A DNA stretch of 64,000 nt from positions 1 to 64,000 of the forward strand of contig CBFHXE010000005.1 of the NCBI GenBank assembly GCA_965659715.1, given 5' to 3'. Both the position numbers and the translations under genes were made by a program. Shown here piece by piece: positions 36,214 through 45,000 of this stretch. The notes beneath the pieces were generated by a model. It was not told where the DNA came from. It was given only the letters and a program-made list of their open reading frames with translations, and made no database searches. Each line of letters starts with the position of its first letter. Position 1 is the stretch's first letter. The stretch is from CABZJG01 sp965659715. GTDB taxonomy: Bacteria; Pseudomonadota; Alphaproteobacteria; Rhodobacterales; Rhodobacteraceae.

Positions 36214-37548
36214 ATGCAGGTCAACGAAACCTTGAATGAAGGCTTAAAGCGTGGCTACTCTATCATCGTAAGCGCCAGCGAGCTTGACGCAAAAGTAAAC
36301 GAAAAGCTGGTGGAAGCACAGCCTGAAGTCGAAATGAAAGGGTTTCGCAAAGGAAAAGTGCCTATGAGCTTGCTAAAAAAACAATTTGGTCAACGCCTTC
36401 TTGGTGAAGCAATGCAAGAGAGCATTGATGGAGCGATGAGCCAGCACTTCGAAGAAAGTGGTGATCGGCCGGCGTTGCAGCCGGATGTTAAGATGACCAA
36501 TGAAGATTGGAAAGAGGGCGATGACGTGCATGTCGATCTGACATATGAAGCGCTGCCCACGATCCCTGAAGTTGACCTTAAATCTATCAATTTGGAAAAG
36601 CTTGTCGCCAAGGCCGATGACGCTGCCGTTGACGAAGCGCTGGAAAAGCTGGCTGAAACCTCACCAAATTTCAAAGACCGCCGCAAAGGCTCGAAAGCCA
36701 AATCGGGCGATCAGGTTGTTTTTGACTTTCTGGGCAAGGTGGACGGCGAAGCATTTGAAGGTGGGTCTGCTGAAGACTATCCTCTGGTGCTAGGCTCAAA
36801 CAGCTTCATCCCGGGTTTTGAAGACCAACTTATCGGGGCCAAAGCCGGTGAAGACAAAGCCGTCGAAGTTGCATTTCCCGCTGATTATGGCGCCAAGAAT
36901 CTGGCCGGTAAAGATGCGGTTTTTGAATGTAAAATCAAAGCCGTAAAAGAATCTGCCCCTGCAGAATTGAACGATGAAATGGCGACCAAATTTGGCGCCG
37001 AAGATTTAAGTGCTCTCAAGGCGCAAGTCAGCGAACGGCTTGAAGCCGAATATGTAGGCGCGGCGCGGGCGGTGATGAAACGCGGGCTGCTGGATCAACT
37101 GGACACCCTGGTTAGCTTTGAGCTTCCACCGTCATTGGTCGATGCCGAGGCCAGCCAGATTGCGCATCAATTGTGGCATGAAGACAACCCGGATGTCGAA
37201 GGCCATGATCACCCAGAGATCGAGACCACAGAAGAGCACACAACATTGGCAATGCGCCGCGTGCGTCTTGGGCTTTTGCTGGCGGAATTGGGCCAGCAGG
37301 CCAAGGTCGAAGTGAGTGAAGCTGAAATCAATCAAGCTGTGATGGCGCAGGCGCGTCAATACCCTGGTCAGGAACGAGAGTTCTTTGAATTTGTTCAGAA
37401 AAATCAGCAAATGCAGCAACAGCTCAGAGCGCCAATTTTCGAAGACAAAGTTGTCGACTACATGTTTGAGTTGGCACAGGTCGAAGAAAAAGAAGTGAGC
37501 AAGGACGACTTGCAAAAAGCTGTTGAAGCGCTCGAAGAAGAGGCTTAA
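36214..37548 (+). CDS. tig: Trigger factor
   Basis: This 444-residue ribosome-bound chaperone and prolyl isomerase greets nascent chains at the exit tunnel. It has the ribosome-binding N-terminal domain with the signature GFRKGKVPMSLL (the FRxGxxP motif), an FKBP-type isomerase domain (SGDQVVFDFLGKVDGEAFEG) and a helical C-terminal domain. The true start is the ATG at 36214, with AAGGA 10 bases upstream; the open frame runs back through the tRNA but that part is not coding. It starts 25 bases after the tRNA-Leu and ends at a strong terminator. Confidence 0.96.
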   Translation: MQVNETLNEGLKRGYSIIVSASELDAKVNEKLVEAQPEVEMKGFRKGKVPMSLLKKQFGQRLLGEAMQESIDGAMSQHFEESGDRPALQPDVKMTNEDWKEGDDVHVDLTYEALPTIPEVDLKSINLEKLVAKADDAAVDEALEKLAETSPNFKDRRKGSKAKSGDQVVFDFLGKVDGEAFEGGSAEDYPLVLGSNSFIPGFEDQLIGAKAGEDKAVEVAFPADYGAKNLAGKDAVFECKIKAVKESAPAELNDEMATKFGAEDLSALKAQVSERLEAEYVGAARAVMKRGLLDQLDTLVSFELPPSLVDAEASQIAHQLWHEDNPDVEGHDHPEIETTEEHTTLAMRRVRLGLLLAELGQQAKVEVSEAEINQAVMAQARQYPGQEREFFEFVQKNQQMQQQLRAPIFEDKVVDYMFELAQVEEKEVSKDDLQKAVEALEEEA

Positions 37549-37582
37549 CCAACCGCTGAAACGCATTGCGTTTAAATTTGAT

Positions 37583-37611
37583 AAACCCGCCCCTTTTAGG
37601 GCGGGTTTTTT
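37583..37611 (+). terminator. Intrinsic terminator after tig
   Basis: A 10-bp stem (AAACCCGCCC at 37583-37592, complement at 37599-37608), a 6-base loop and a T6 tract. The following 258 bases before tgt hold no supported gene. Confidence 0.93.
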
Positions 37612-37869
37612 CGTGTGCGGTATTTGCCAATGACAAATTTTAATTATCCATTTGATAGCCCAAAAAAATGGGGATTAGGTCCATTTTCGGTGAAATTAGG
37701 TGATGCCGGTACTTGTGATTTCTGCTCAGAATAGGCTGATTTTCCCTGTCGGTATTGCGTCAGTTTCACGGCAGTATCGCGCAGGTGCGAAAAACGCTCT
37801 TCACAAGGCATCGAATTCGGTTGCTATTGGGCTTGGCTTTTGGTGCGTGATACGGCAATAGACGGCCTC

Positions 37870-39000
37870 ATGAGTAAAAATTTTTCCTTTTCCCTCAATG
37901 CAACCGATGGCAAAGCGCGCGGCGGTGTCATCTCGACCCCGCGTGGTGACATCCGAACACCCGCCTTTATGCCGGTGGGCACTGCGGCCACGGTAAAAGC
38001 TATGCTGCCGGAAAGTGTAGGGGCGACAGGCGCGGATGTTTTGCTTGGCAACACCTATCACCTGATGCTGCGCCCGGGGGCAGAGCGCATTGACGCTTTG
38101 GGGGGCTTGCACAAGTTTATGAATTGGGATCGCCCGATTCTCACCGATAGTGGCGGATTTCAGGTTATGTCGCTGTCAGGATTGCGTAAAATGACCGAAA
38201 GCGGCGTGACCTTTAAATCGCACATCGACGGATCACAACACGTTTTATCACCTGAGCGCTCCATGGAAATTCAACGCCTGCTGGGCAGCGATATCGTGAT
38301 GGCTTTTGATGAATGCACACCGTTTCCTGCCGACCCTAATACTTCATTGCAAAGCATGCAATTGTCAATGCGGTGGGCACAGCGATCGCGCGATGCCTTT
38401 GGTGACCGCCCGGGCCATGCGTTGTTTGGCATTCAGCAAGGTAGCATTTACCAAGACCAGCGTGCAGAAAGTGCTGAAGCCTTAAAAAGCGTCGGATTTG
38501 ATGGCTATGCGGTGGGCGGCCTTGCGGTGGGCGAAGGCCAAGAGATGATGTTTAAAGTGCTTGAATATGCGCCCGATATGCTGCCCCTTGATAAACCGCG
38601 ATATTTGATGGGGGTTGGCAAGCCCGATGATATCGTCGGGGCGGTCAAGCGCGGCATTGATATGATGGATTGCGTTTTGCCGTCGCGGTCAGGCCGCACA
38701 GGACAAGTGTTTACCCGCCGCGGTGTGATTAATATTAAAAACGCCCGCCACCAAAACGATCCAAGGCCGCTTGATGAAAATTGCAGCTGTCCGGCCTGCA
38801 CGGGATATTCGCGGGCCTATTTACATCATGTGTTTCGGGCTCAGGAAATGATCTCTGGTATGTTACTGACTTGGCATAACTTGCATTATTTTCAAGAGCT
38901 TATGCAATCCATGCGAGATGCTATTGCAATGCAAAAATTTGCCGAGTTCGAGCAAAACTTCCATGCGATGCGCGCTGCTGGTGATATAGAGCCTTTGTAG
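37870..39000 (+). CDS. tgt: Queuine tRNA-ribosyltransferase
   Basis: This 376-residue TIM-barrel enzyme swaps guanine 34 of certain tRNAs for preQ1 in queuosine synthesis. Present are the conserved DSGGFQVMS, the nucleophile region MMDCVLPSRSGRTGQ and the zinc site CSCPAC with the following YLHH. The ATG at 37870 gives the usual family length; no good ribosome site is seen, and in-frame GTG or TTG codons upstream (37840-37843) are alternatives. It stands alone after the tig terminator. Confidence 0.96.
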   Translation: MSKNFSFSLNATDGKARGGVISTPRGDIRTPAFMPVGTAATVKAMLPESVGATGADVLLGNTYHLMLRPGAERIDALGGLHKFMNWDRPILTDSGGFQVMSLSGLRKMTESGVTFKSHIDGSQHVLSPERSMEIQRLLGSDIVMAFDECTPFPADPNTSLQSMQLSMRWAQRSRDAFGDRPGHALFGIQQGSIYQDQRAESAEALKSVGFDGYAVGGLAVGEGQEMMFKVLEYAPDMLPLDKPRYLMGVGKPDDIVGAVKRGIDMMDCVLPSRSGRTGQVFTRRGVINIKNARHQNDPRPLDENCSCPACTGYSRAYLHHVFRAQEMISGMLLTWHNLHYFQELMQSMRDAIAMQKFAEFEQNFHAMRAAGDIEPL

Positions 39001-39179
39001 CGCACGCTATTTTCTCTCTGCCAATACTTTTGTCTGTTTGTCTGCCCATTTGGTATGGGCATTGGGCAAAGGGGTGGCAGGGTATGATTTGAATTGCTGA
39101 TCGAATTCAGTGATATATTTTAGCTCTATAACTCATCTTCTGTTCCGAGCTTAGAACACTATGTAATTGGAGAACCAAA

Positions 39180-40991
39180 TTGCGGTCCGTAAATAGAAAA
39201 TTTGCAACCATTTTAGCCACGGATTGCGTTGGATTTAGCAAGCATATGCTTGAAAACGAAGAACAAACCTTGGAAAGCTTAAACGCATGTCGCGAAATCA
39301 TTGATGCGTTTATTGCAAAACATGGTGGCCGAATTTTCCACACAGCAGGAGATTCTGTACTGGCTGAATTTGCCAGCCCTGTTGAATCGGTAAATTGTGC
39401 AATCAATTTTCAAGAGGCGATTTCCGAAAGAAACAAGGGCATCGAAGCCCAAGATCACGATAAAGTAGAGGATACAAAGCTTGTTTGGCGTGTGGGTATT
39501 CATTGTGACGATGTGATCGTTGAGAAAGAAAATGTTTACGGCAACGGTGTTAATATCGCGGCTCGCTTAGAGGCCCAATGTACCCCGGGTCAAATTTTAG
39601 TGTCGCGCTTGATCAATGAACAGGTGGCTTCACGAATAGAAGCCATATCCCGCGCAGCCGGCACAAAAAAGCTCAAAAATATTTCTAGCGAATTTGAAGT
39701 CTTTACGATTTCCACCAATCAGACGGCGGCGGCAGAAGAAGTTTCCGAAGTTGAAGAGGAAAGGGAAGACATCAAACGTGATATCAAGCCCATCTTGTCG
39801 GTGTTGCCGTTTAAAAACATGAATGTGAACGAGGACAGCTCGTTTTTGATCGATGGTATTTACGAAGATATCCTAACCGAATTGTCCATGGTGCGGCAAT
39901 TGTCGATCGTGTCGCGCCAGTCCAGTGTTAATTTTGCCGGTAGTGATGATGATCTGGACGATTTTATCAAACAGTTCAAAGTCAATTACATGATTCAGGG
40001 ATCTGTGCGGTCATCGGGCAATAAGGTACGGGTGACTGTTTCGCTGATTGAGACCCATGCCAACGAGATTTTGTGGAGCAAACGGTTTGATCGCAGCATT
40101 GATGATATTTTTGAAGTGCAAGATGAAATTGTGCGTAGCGTAACCCAAGAAATATTGGGCGAAATTGAGCTGGTGAGCCTTCAGCGGGCCAAACGTAAGC
40201 CAACCGAAAATATGAGCTCCTATGAGTTTTTGCTCAAAGGCAAGGAAATGCACCATCAGTTTGAAAGTGCCTCTAATAAGCTGGCGCTCGAAATGTTTGA
40301 TGCTGCAATCGCGGCGGATCCAAGCAATGCACAGGCCTATGCCTGGAAGGCGTGCACCCTTGGCCAGGGCATGGCGCGGGGCTTTATTCAACGCTCTTTT
40401 GAAGAACTAGTACCCGAATTTAGCAATCTTCTAGATACGGCGATCAAGATAGATGCAAATGATTTTGAATGTCATCGCCTGCTCTCTGCCGTTTACAGTG
40501 GAACCGGAAAGCTAAAGCTGGCTGTTGAGCATGGTAAAAAAGCCTATGATATGGTGCCCAACGATCCGCGGATTTTGCAGCAATACGGCGAGGCGCTGCT
40601 TAAAACAGGTGGTACCAAAAAGGGCTGTGACCTGACGCTCTTGGCGCTTGAATACGATCCGGTTCCGCAGGGGCAGACCAATAGCGACAAGCGCAAAGCC
40701 GATGCGGTATTTGCCTGTTTTATGGATGACCGTATTGATCAGGGCCTGTCTTTGGCCGAAGAAATAGAAAGCCGCGATGCACGGACTTTACTCTGTGCAG
40801 CGGCGTTGGCGGTTGAGAAATTCTCAAGCCTTAAAGATGTGTCTTGGTTGGTGAATGACCTCAAAGTCACCGATGCTACAAGTTTAGAGCCGGTGATTGA
40901 TACCTTTGGGCAAATTGACCTGGTGGTGCAAAGCACATTGCGTGAGGTGTTCGTCGACCATATGGCGCCCCATTGCCGGATCGCTGAGTAA
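39180..40991 (+). CDS. Class III adenylate/guanylate cyclase with TolB-like and TPR regions
   Basis: This 603-residue protein has an N-terminal class III cyclase domain (about residues 1-185), a middle TolB/FlgO-like segment (about 200-330; SVLPFKNMNVNEDSSFLIDG) and C-terminal TPR-like helices. The metal aspartates Asp15 (ATDCVGFS) and Asp58 (HTAGDSV) and the transition-state pair in VNIAARLEA are present. The position that selects adenine by Lys in many relatives is His54, so activity or substrate may differ. The start is TTG at 39180, with GGAG 7 bases upstream; no suitable ATG lies at the N-terminus. There is no membrane segment. Its signal and output are unknown. Confidence 0.88.
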   Translation: MRSVNRKFATILATDCVGFSKHMLENEEQTLESLNACREIIDAFIAKHGGRIFHTAGDSVLAEFASPVESVNCAINFQEAISERNKGIEAQDHDKVEDTKLVWRVGIHCDDVIVEKENVYGNGVNIAARLEAQCTPGQILVSRLINEQVASRIEAISRAAGTKKLKNISSEFEVFTISTNQTAAAEEVSEVEEEREDIKRDIKPILSVLPFKNMNVNEDSSFLIDGIYEDILTELSMVRQLSIVSRQSSVNFAGSDDDLDDFIKQFKVNYMIQGSVRSSGNKVRVTVSLIETHANEILWSKRFDRSIDDIFEVQDEIVRSVTQEILGEIELVSLQRAKRKPTENMSSYEFLLKGKEMHHQFESASNKLALEMFDAAIAADPSNAQAYAWKACTLGQGMARGFIQRSFEELVPEFSNLLDTAIKIDANDFECHRLLSAVYSGTGKLKLAVEHGKKAYDMVPNDPRILQQYGEALLKTGGTKKGCDLTLLALEYDPVPQGQTNSDKRKADAVFACFMDDRIDQGLSLAEEIESRDARTLLCAAALAVEKFSSLKDVSWLVNDLKVTDATSLEPVIDTFGQIDLVVQSTLREVFVDHMAPHCRIAE

Positions 40992-41077
40992 GCTTTTTGT
41001 GGCTATAAGGAAGAGCCCCACAGGGCAAACACAGGGAAGAGACAGAACACAGACGCGAAACTTGATCTTATCGCTGT

Positions 41078-41647
41078 TTAGCGACCCCAAGTGCGGACCG
41101 GTCCGCAATCCAAGTGCACAAAGCGCGAGCGCGAGTAGCTTCCCACTCCGCCGGCCTGGCACGTACGTGCGGCACGCGCCAATTGGCGTACCGAGCGCGA
41201 TGAAAGCCGCAAATCTGCTGCTTGACCTGTGATATGCAAGGATTTTTTGGCCACTGACCTTGACCGACGCCGTAGCATCGCATTGGTCTTGGCGCTGCGA
41301 TATCCTGATAGAAGTTGAAACGGTTCGCTGGTGTCCAAAAGACGGTGGGTAGCCGCCATGATATCAATGGTCCGAAGGTCAATATCTTTGATCTCATTGC
41401 GCCGCCAGTCACGCATGATCATGCTTATCTCATCAACAGCTTCTTTGAAATACTCGCCGTCAATCCAGTAAACAGCTTTACAATCTTCACCGCTACGCCG
41501 CGAGTAAATGTTGATAAAGCGGCAATCACCTGCGCCTTTAACATAGCCGGCTGCGCGTGAATATACCGGCGCAGCAACGAGCGCGGTCGCGGCGAACGCT
41601 CCGAGCAAACCACGCCGGGTTATCATTGTATTAGATATTTCAACCAT
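41078..41647 (-). CDS. Tat-exported M15-like peptidase (DUF882, YcbK-like)
   Basis: This roughly 189-residue protein starts with a twin-arginine signal (TRRGLLGAFAATALVAAP) and has the zinc-site pattern of DUF882/M15 enzymes: HITGQAADLRL and FVHLDCG, with the substrate-binding stretch LLSGYRSAKTN. E. coli YcbK, a neighbour of the L,D-transpeptidase YcbB, is of this family; murein endopeptidase activity is inferred. Here it is divergent from an L,D-transpeptidase gene, so both may act on the cell wall together. The start is uncertain: 41647 is used, 41626 (MITRRGLL) is equally possible; no clear ribosome site for either. Confidence 0.82.
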   Translation of the reverse strand: MVEISNTMITRRGLLGAFAATALVAAPVYSRAAGYVKGAGDCRFINIYSRRSGEDCKAVYWIDGEYFKEAVDEISMIMRDWRRNEIKDIDLRTIDIMAATHRLLDTSEPFQLLSGYRSAKTNAMLRRRSRSVAKKSLHITGQAADLRLSSRSVRQLARAARTCQAGGVGSYSRSRFVHLDCGPVRTWGR

Positions 41648-41800
41648 CACGCGTTGTCTTTTCTCATCTGCGCCCATTGGCATAGGTACAGATCACTTGT
41701 ATCTCCCCAGACAAGGAGGGTTATGGCATAAAAAGTCCGTTCAACCAAGTCAAAAATAAACCCCAAAAGCTTTGAGGGTTGATTTGCGCACTTTCCTGCT

Positions 41801-41838
41801 TGTTTGAGTGTTTTCACCGGTCTTGAAACACTTAAACA
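41801..41838. promoter_or_regulatory. 13-bp inverted repeat between divergent cell-wall genes
   Basis: TGTTTGAGTGTTT (41801-41813) and AAACACTTAAACA (41826-41838) pair over 13 positions, one of them a G-U in RNA, around a 12-base loop. There is no T-tract, so a terminator is unlikely. It lies between the divergent M15-like and L,D-transpeptidase genes and may be an operator or a leader hairpin. Confidence 0.6.
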
Positions 41839-41940
41839 ATGATAGCAAGATAGGTTCACTATCTTGAATGTGATTGGACAAATGAGTTAGTCTTTAGCAT
41901 AGATTAGATGTCATTCAATTGACCGTTAGGGCGTTAAATC

Positions 41941-43587
41941 ATGATCCACTATTTGATCGGCAAATCAACTTGTTACTCTGCACGTTTCTTATTGTTTTTA
42001 GGTGCTGCGTTTTTCATGTTTTCAACTCTGTTCTCGACAGTGGTCGCAGCAGAAAATATTGGTTTTCGGCTTGCTCTTGCCAAAACCCTTGAAAGCCGCG
42101 AAACAGCACTTTCCTTTTACCAAAATCGTAATTTTATACCAATATGGGTCAACTCAAGCCCCTCAGCTCAGGCGCGGCGAAACGCTCTTATTCAAGCGCT
42201 TAAGACTGCTGATACGCATGGGCTTCCGAAATATAGATATGGTCTTAATAGATTGCTGGCGCTTAGTCGCACTGCAAAATCACAACATGATTTGGGTATC
42301 CTAGAGGGTCAGATGACGCTCTCCTTTCTGCGATATTCTGCTGACGTTCACACCGGCTTGGTGGTTCCTAAAAAAGTCGATGCGAATATTTTTCGCAAGG
42401 TCAATTATCTTGATGACGGGGCTTATTTGAAACCGCTTTTATCTACAGGTGCTGAACAGTTTTTTGCGCTTTTGCCCCCCCAAACCGACAATTACCGCAA
42501 TCTGCTCGCGGCACGTCAGGATTTTCTTGCTACGCTTAAAGCAGGTGGATGGGGCCCAAAGCTGATCGAAGAACAATTGCGCCCGGGTGAACGTGGTCCG
42601 GCGGTCGTGGCCTTGAGAAACCGTTTGATAGAGCAGGGGTATATGACAAACACCCTCTCTGACCGGTATGGTAAAATTCTACGCAGCGCAGTGCAGAGAT
42701 TTCAAAAAGATCACGGTCTCTCCCCCGATGGCGTGGCAGGACCAATGACATTGGCAGAATTGAACGTTTCTGTAAAAGATCGTTTGAAGGCCATCAGCGT
42801 GGCGATGGAACGTGAACGATGGAGCAATGGTGAAAACTGGCTCGATCTACCAAAGAGCGCACGACAAATTCAGGTAAACCTCACTGATTTTTCGGCCAAA
42901 ATTTTAGACGATGGTGTTGTGGTTTTTGAAACGCGCTCTGTAATTGGGGCCAATGATGAAAAACGCCGAAGCCCTGAGTTTTCGGACCGGATGGAACATA
43001 TGGTTGTCAATCCGACATGGAATGTACCGCGTTCGATCACGGTAGGGGAATATTTGCCCGAACTGCAGTTGGATCCATTTGCGTTAAGCGAGCTAACGCT
43101 AATCAGCCCGGAAGGTGAAGAAGTAGATCGTTTTGACGTTAACTTTAACGACTATACTCCGGAAGATTTCCCATACGATTTGAAGCAGAAACCATCGCAC
43201 AGCAATGCTCTCGGGCTGGTCAAATTTATGTTTCCCAACCCGTATAATATTTATTTGCATGACACACCGCAAAAAGCGCTTTTTTCTAGGGATGAACGGG
43301 CTTTTTCCCATGGCTGTATCCGTTTGCATCAACCTTTTGATTTTGCCTATGCGCTCTTGGCGCGGCAAACCAATACGCCGAAAAAAAGGTTCCAGACCGC
43401 ATTGGATCTTGGCAAAGAGAATATAATATTCTTGCGGCAGCCGGTTCCGGTTCATATCATTTATCGTACAGCGGTAACCACCCCTAACGGACGGATCGGT
43501 TTTCGGCGCGATATATACGGGCGTGATGCCCAGATATTTGCCGCTTTGCAAAAAGCAGGGGTGGTCATAACCTCAAATCAAGGGTAA
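41941..43587 (+). CDS. L,D-transpeptidase (YcbB/LdtD-like) with peptidoglycan-binding domain
   Basis: This 548-residue periplasmic enzyme has an N-terminal signal or anchor (about residues 14-36), a scaffold domain, a peptidoglycan-binding domain (about 215-275; LRPGERGPAVVALRNRL and DGVAGPMTLAEL) and a YkuD catalytic domain with the active site SHGCIRLHQP. Such enzymes make meso-DAP to meso-DAP cross-links in peptidoglycan. The domain order matches YcbB/LdtD. The ATG at 41941 is preceded by TAGGG about 9 bases upstream. lpxD follows after 25 bases. The divergent M15-like gene mirrors the ycbB-ycbK pairing of E. coli. Confidence 0.92.
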   Translation: MIHYLIGKSTCYSARFLLFLGAAFFMFSTLFSTVVAAENIGFRLALAKTLESRETALSFYQNRNFIPIWVNSSPSAQARRNALIQALKTADTHGLPKYRYGLNRLLALSRTAKSQHDLGILEGQMTLSFLRYSADVHTGLVVPKKVDANIFRKVNYLDDGAYLKPLLSTGAEQFFALLPPQTDNYRNLLAARQDFLATLKAGGWGPKLIEEQLRPGERGPAVVALRNRLIEQGYMTNTLSDRYGKILRSAVQRFQKDHGLSPDGVAGPMTLAELNVSVKDRLKAISVAMERERWSNGENWLDLPKSARQIQVNLTDFSAKILDDGVVVFETRSVIGANDEKRRSPEFSDRMEHMVVNPTWNVPRSITVGEYLPELQLDPFALSELTLISPEGEEVDRFDVNFNDYTPEDFPYDLKQKPSHSNALGLVKFMFPNPYNIYLHDTPQKALFSRDERAFSHGCIRLHQPFDFAYALLARQTNTPKKRFQTALDLGKENIIFLRQPVPVHIIYRTAVTTPNGRIGFRRDIYGRDAQIFAALQKAGVVITSNQG

Positions 43588-43612
43588 TCCATAGCCCAAT
43601 ATGGGAATGGTG

Positions 43613-44707
43613 ATGGACTATCAGGTTAAACAGATTGGTAATGCTATTGGCGCTGAAGTTTTTGGCGATGGCGATATCATTGTCTCTGGCGTTGCCGAAC
43701 CCTCTCAAGCCAAAGCTAACGACATTGCGTTGGCGATGGATGCAAAATACGCCGCTGATTTGCCCAAAGGACAAGCGCAAGTTGCCATGCTTTGGCCCGG
43801 TGCTGATTGGCAGGCGATGGGGCTTCGCGCAGCGATAGTTGCCCCACGGCCGCGCTTTTCCTTGTCGGGGCTATCAGCAATGATGGATCCGGGGCAATCC
43901 GCGCCTAACGGCATTCATCCAACGGTCGTGATCGAAAACAGCGCCACTTTGGGCCAAGATGTGTCAATTGGACCTTTCTGTTATATCGGGAAAGGGGCTG
44001 CTATCGGCGATAATGCCCAAATAAGTGCGCAGTGCTACATCGGAAGCGGCGCAAAATTAGGCCGGGACGCCCAATTAAGGGAAGCTGTAAAAATCGGTGC
44101 GCGGGTCACCATCGGTGATCGGTTTATTGCCCAACCCGGAGTGGTGGTAGGCGGAGATGGATTTTCTTTTGTCACGCCAGAAGTATCTGCAGTTGAGCAT
44201 GTGCGTGACAGTCTTGGTGAAGAGCGCGGTGATCTCAGCGCTCAAAGCTGGTCTCGCATTCATTCTTTGGGCAGTGTCAGTATCGGCGATGATGTGGAAC
44301 TCGGTGCCAATAGCTGCGTTGACAGTGGCACAGTACGCGATACGGTGATCGGCAATGGGGTCAAATGCGACAACCTCTCTCAGATCGGGCATAATGTGCA
44401 GATCGGCAATGATTGCCTTATTTGTGCGCAGGTTGGTATTGCCGGCTCGGCTCGCATCGGCAATCATGTTGTTTTAGGGGGGCAAACAGGTATTAGCGAT
44501 AATGTTTTTGTCGGTGATTACGTAATCACAGGTGGTGCGACAAAAGTACTGTCCAATGTTCCGGCTGGCCGTGTTATGCTTGGATATCCGGCCATGAAGA
44601 TGGATCAACATATAGAAACCTACAAAGCTTTACGCCGTCTTCCGAGATTATTTCGCGAAGTGGCAAAGTTGCAAAAAGCAGTTTTCAAGCCAACAGGAAA
44701 AAACTAA
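43613..44707 (+). CDS. lpxD: UDP-3-O-acylglucosamine N-acyltransferase LpxD
   Basis: This 364-residue enzyme adds the N-linked 3-hydroxyacyl chain in lipid A synthesis, taking it from acyl carrier protein. It has the N-terminal uridine-binding domain, a left-handed beta-helix of hexapeptide repeats (about 100-310) and the catalytic-His region SQIGHNVQIGND. The start at 43613 (MDYQVKQIG) is chosen because GGGA lies 6 bases upstream and homologues begin there; ATGs at 43601 and 43607 are alternatives. It is followed closely by an ACP and a ketosynthase rather than by fabZ-lpxA, which points to a dedicated acyl supply. Confidence 0.95.
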   Translation: MDYQVKQIGNAIGAEVFGDGDIIVSGVAEPSQAKANDIALAMDAKYAADLPKGQAQVAMLWPGADWQAMGLRAAIVAPRPRFSLSGLSAMMDPGQSAPNGIHPTVVIENSATLGQDVSIGPFCYIGKGAAIGDNAQISAQCYIGSGAKLGRDAQLREAVKIGARVTIGDRFIAQPGVVVGGDGFSFVTPEVSAVEHVRDSLGEERGDLSAQSWSRIHSLGSVSIGDDVELGANSCVDSGTVRDTVIGNGVKCDNLSQIGHNVQIGNDCLICAQVGIAGSARIGNHVVLGGQTGISDNVFVGDYVITGGATKVLSNVPAGRVMLGYPAMKMDQHIETYKALRRLPRLFREVAKLQKAVFKPTGKN

Positions 44708-44742
44708 TTTCAGCCTTGCAAGTCGATAAGGGAAGAAGTGCA

Positions 44743-45000
44743 ATGAGCGTTCAAAACAAAGTAATTGATATTATTGCAGAGCAAGCGGTGCTCGACCCTG
44801 CGGACATAACGCTGGACAGTTCCTTGGAAAGTCTGGGAATTGACAGCTTAGGGTTGGTGGAAAGCATTTTTGCAATTGAGGAAGCCTTTGATATTCAGGT
44901 GCCCTTCAATGCGAATAACCCCAGTGAGAGTGATTTTGATATCTCAAGTGTTGATAGTATCATCACCGGTATCAGCGCATTGGTGGCCGAGCAATCGTGA
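44743..45000 (+). CDS. Acyl carrier protein (accessory)
   Basis: This acidic 85-residue protein carries the phosphopantetheine attachment motif SLGIDSLGLVE, with Ser35 as the attachment site. Its sequence (for example IEEAFDIQVPF) is not that of housekeeping AcpP, so it is likely a specialised ACP. The start at 44743 has AAGGGAAGAAG upstream. Its stop overlaps the GTG start of the ketosynthase by 3 bases, and lpxD ends 35 bases upstream. By comparison with the rhizobial acpXL cluster, it may carry acyl chains for lipid A, but this is inference. Confidence 0.88.
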   Translation: MSVQNKVIDIIAEQAVLDPADITLDSSLESLGIDSLGLVESIFAIEEAFDIQVPFNANNPSESDFDISSVDSIITGISALVAEQS

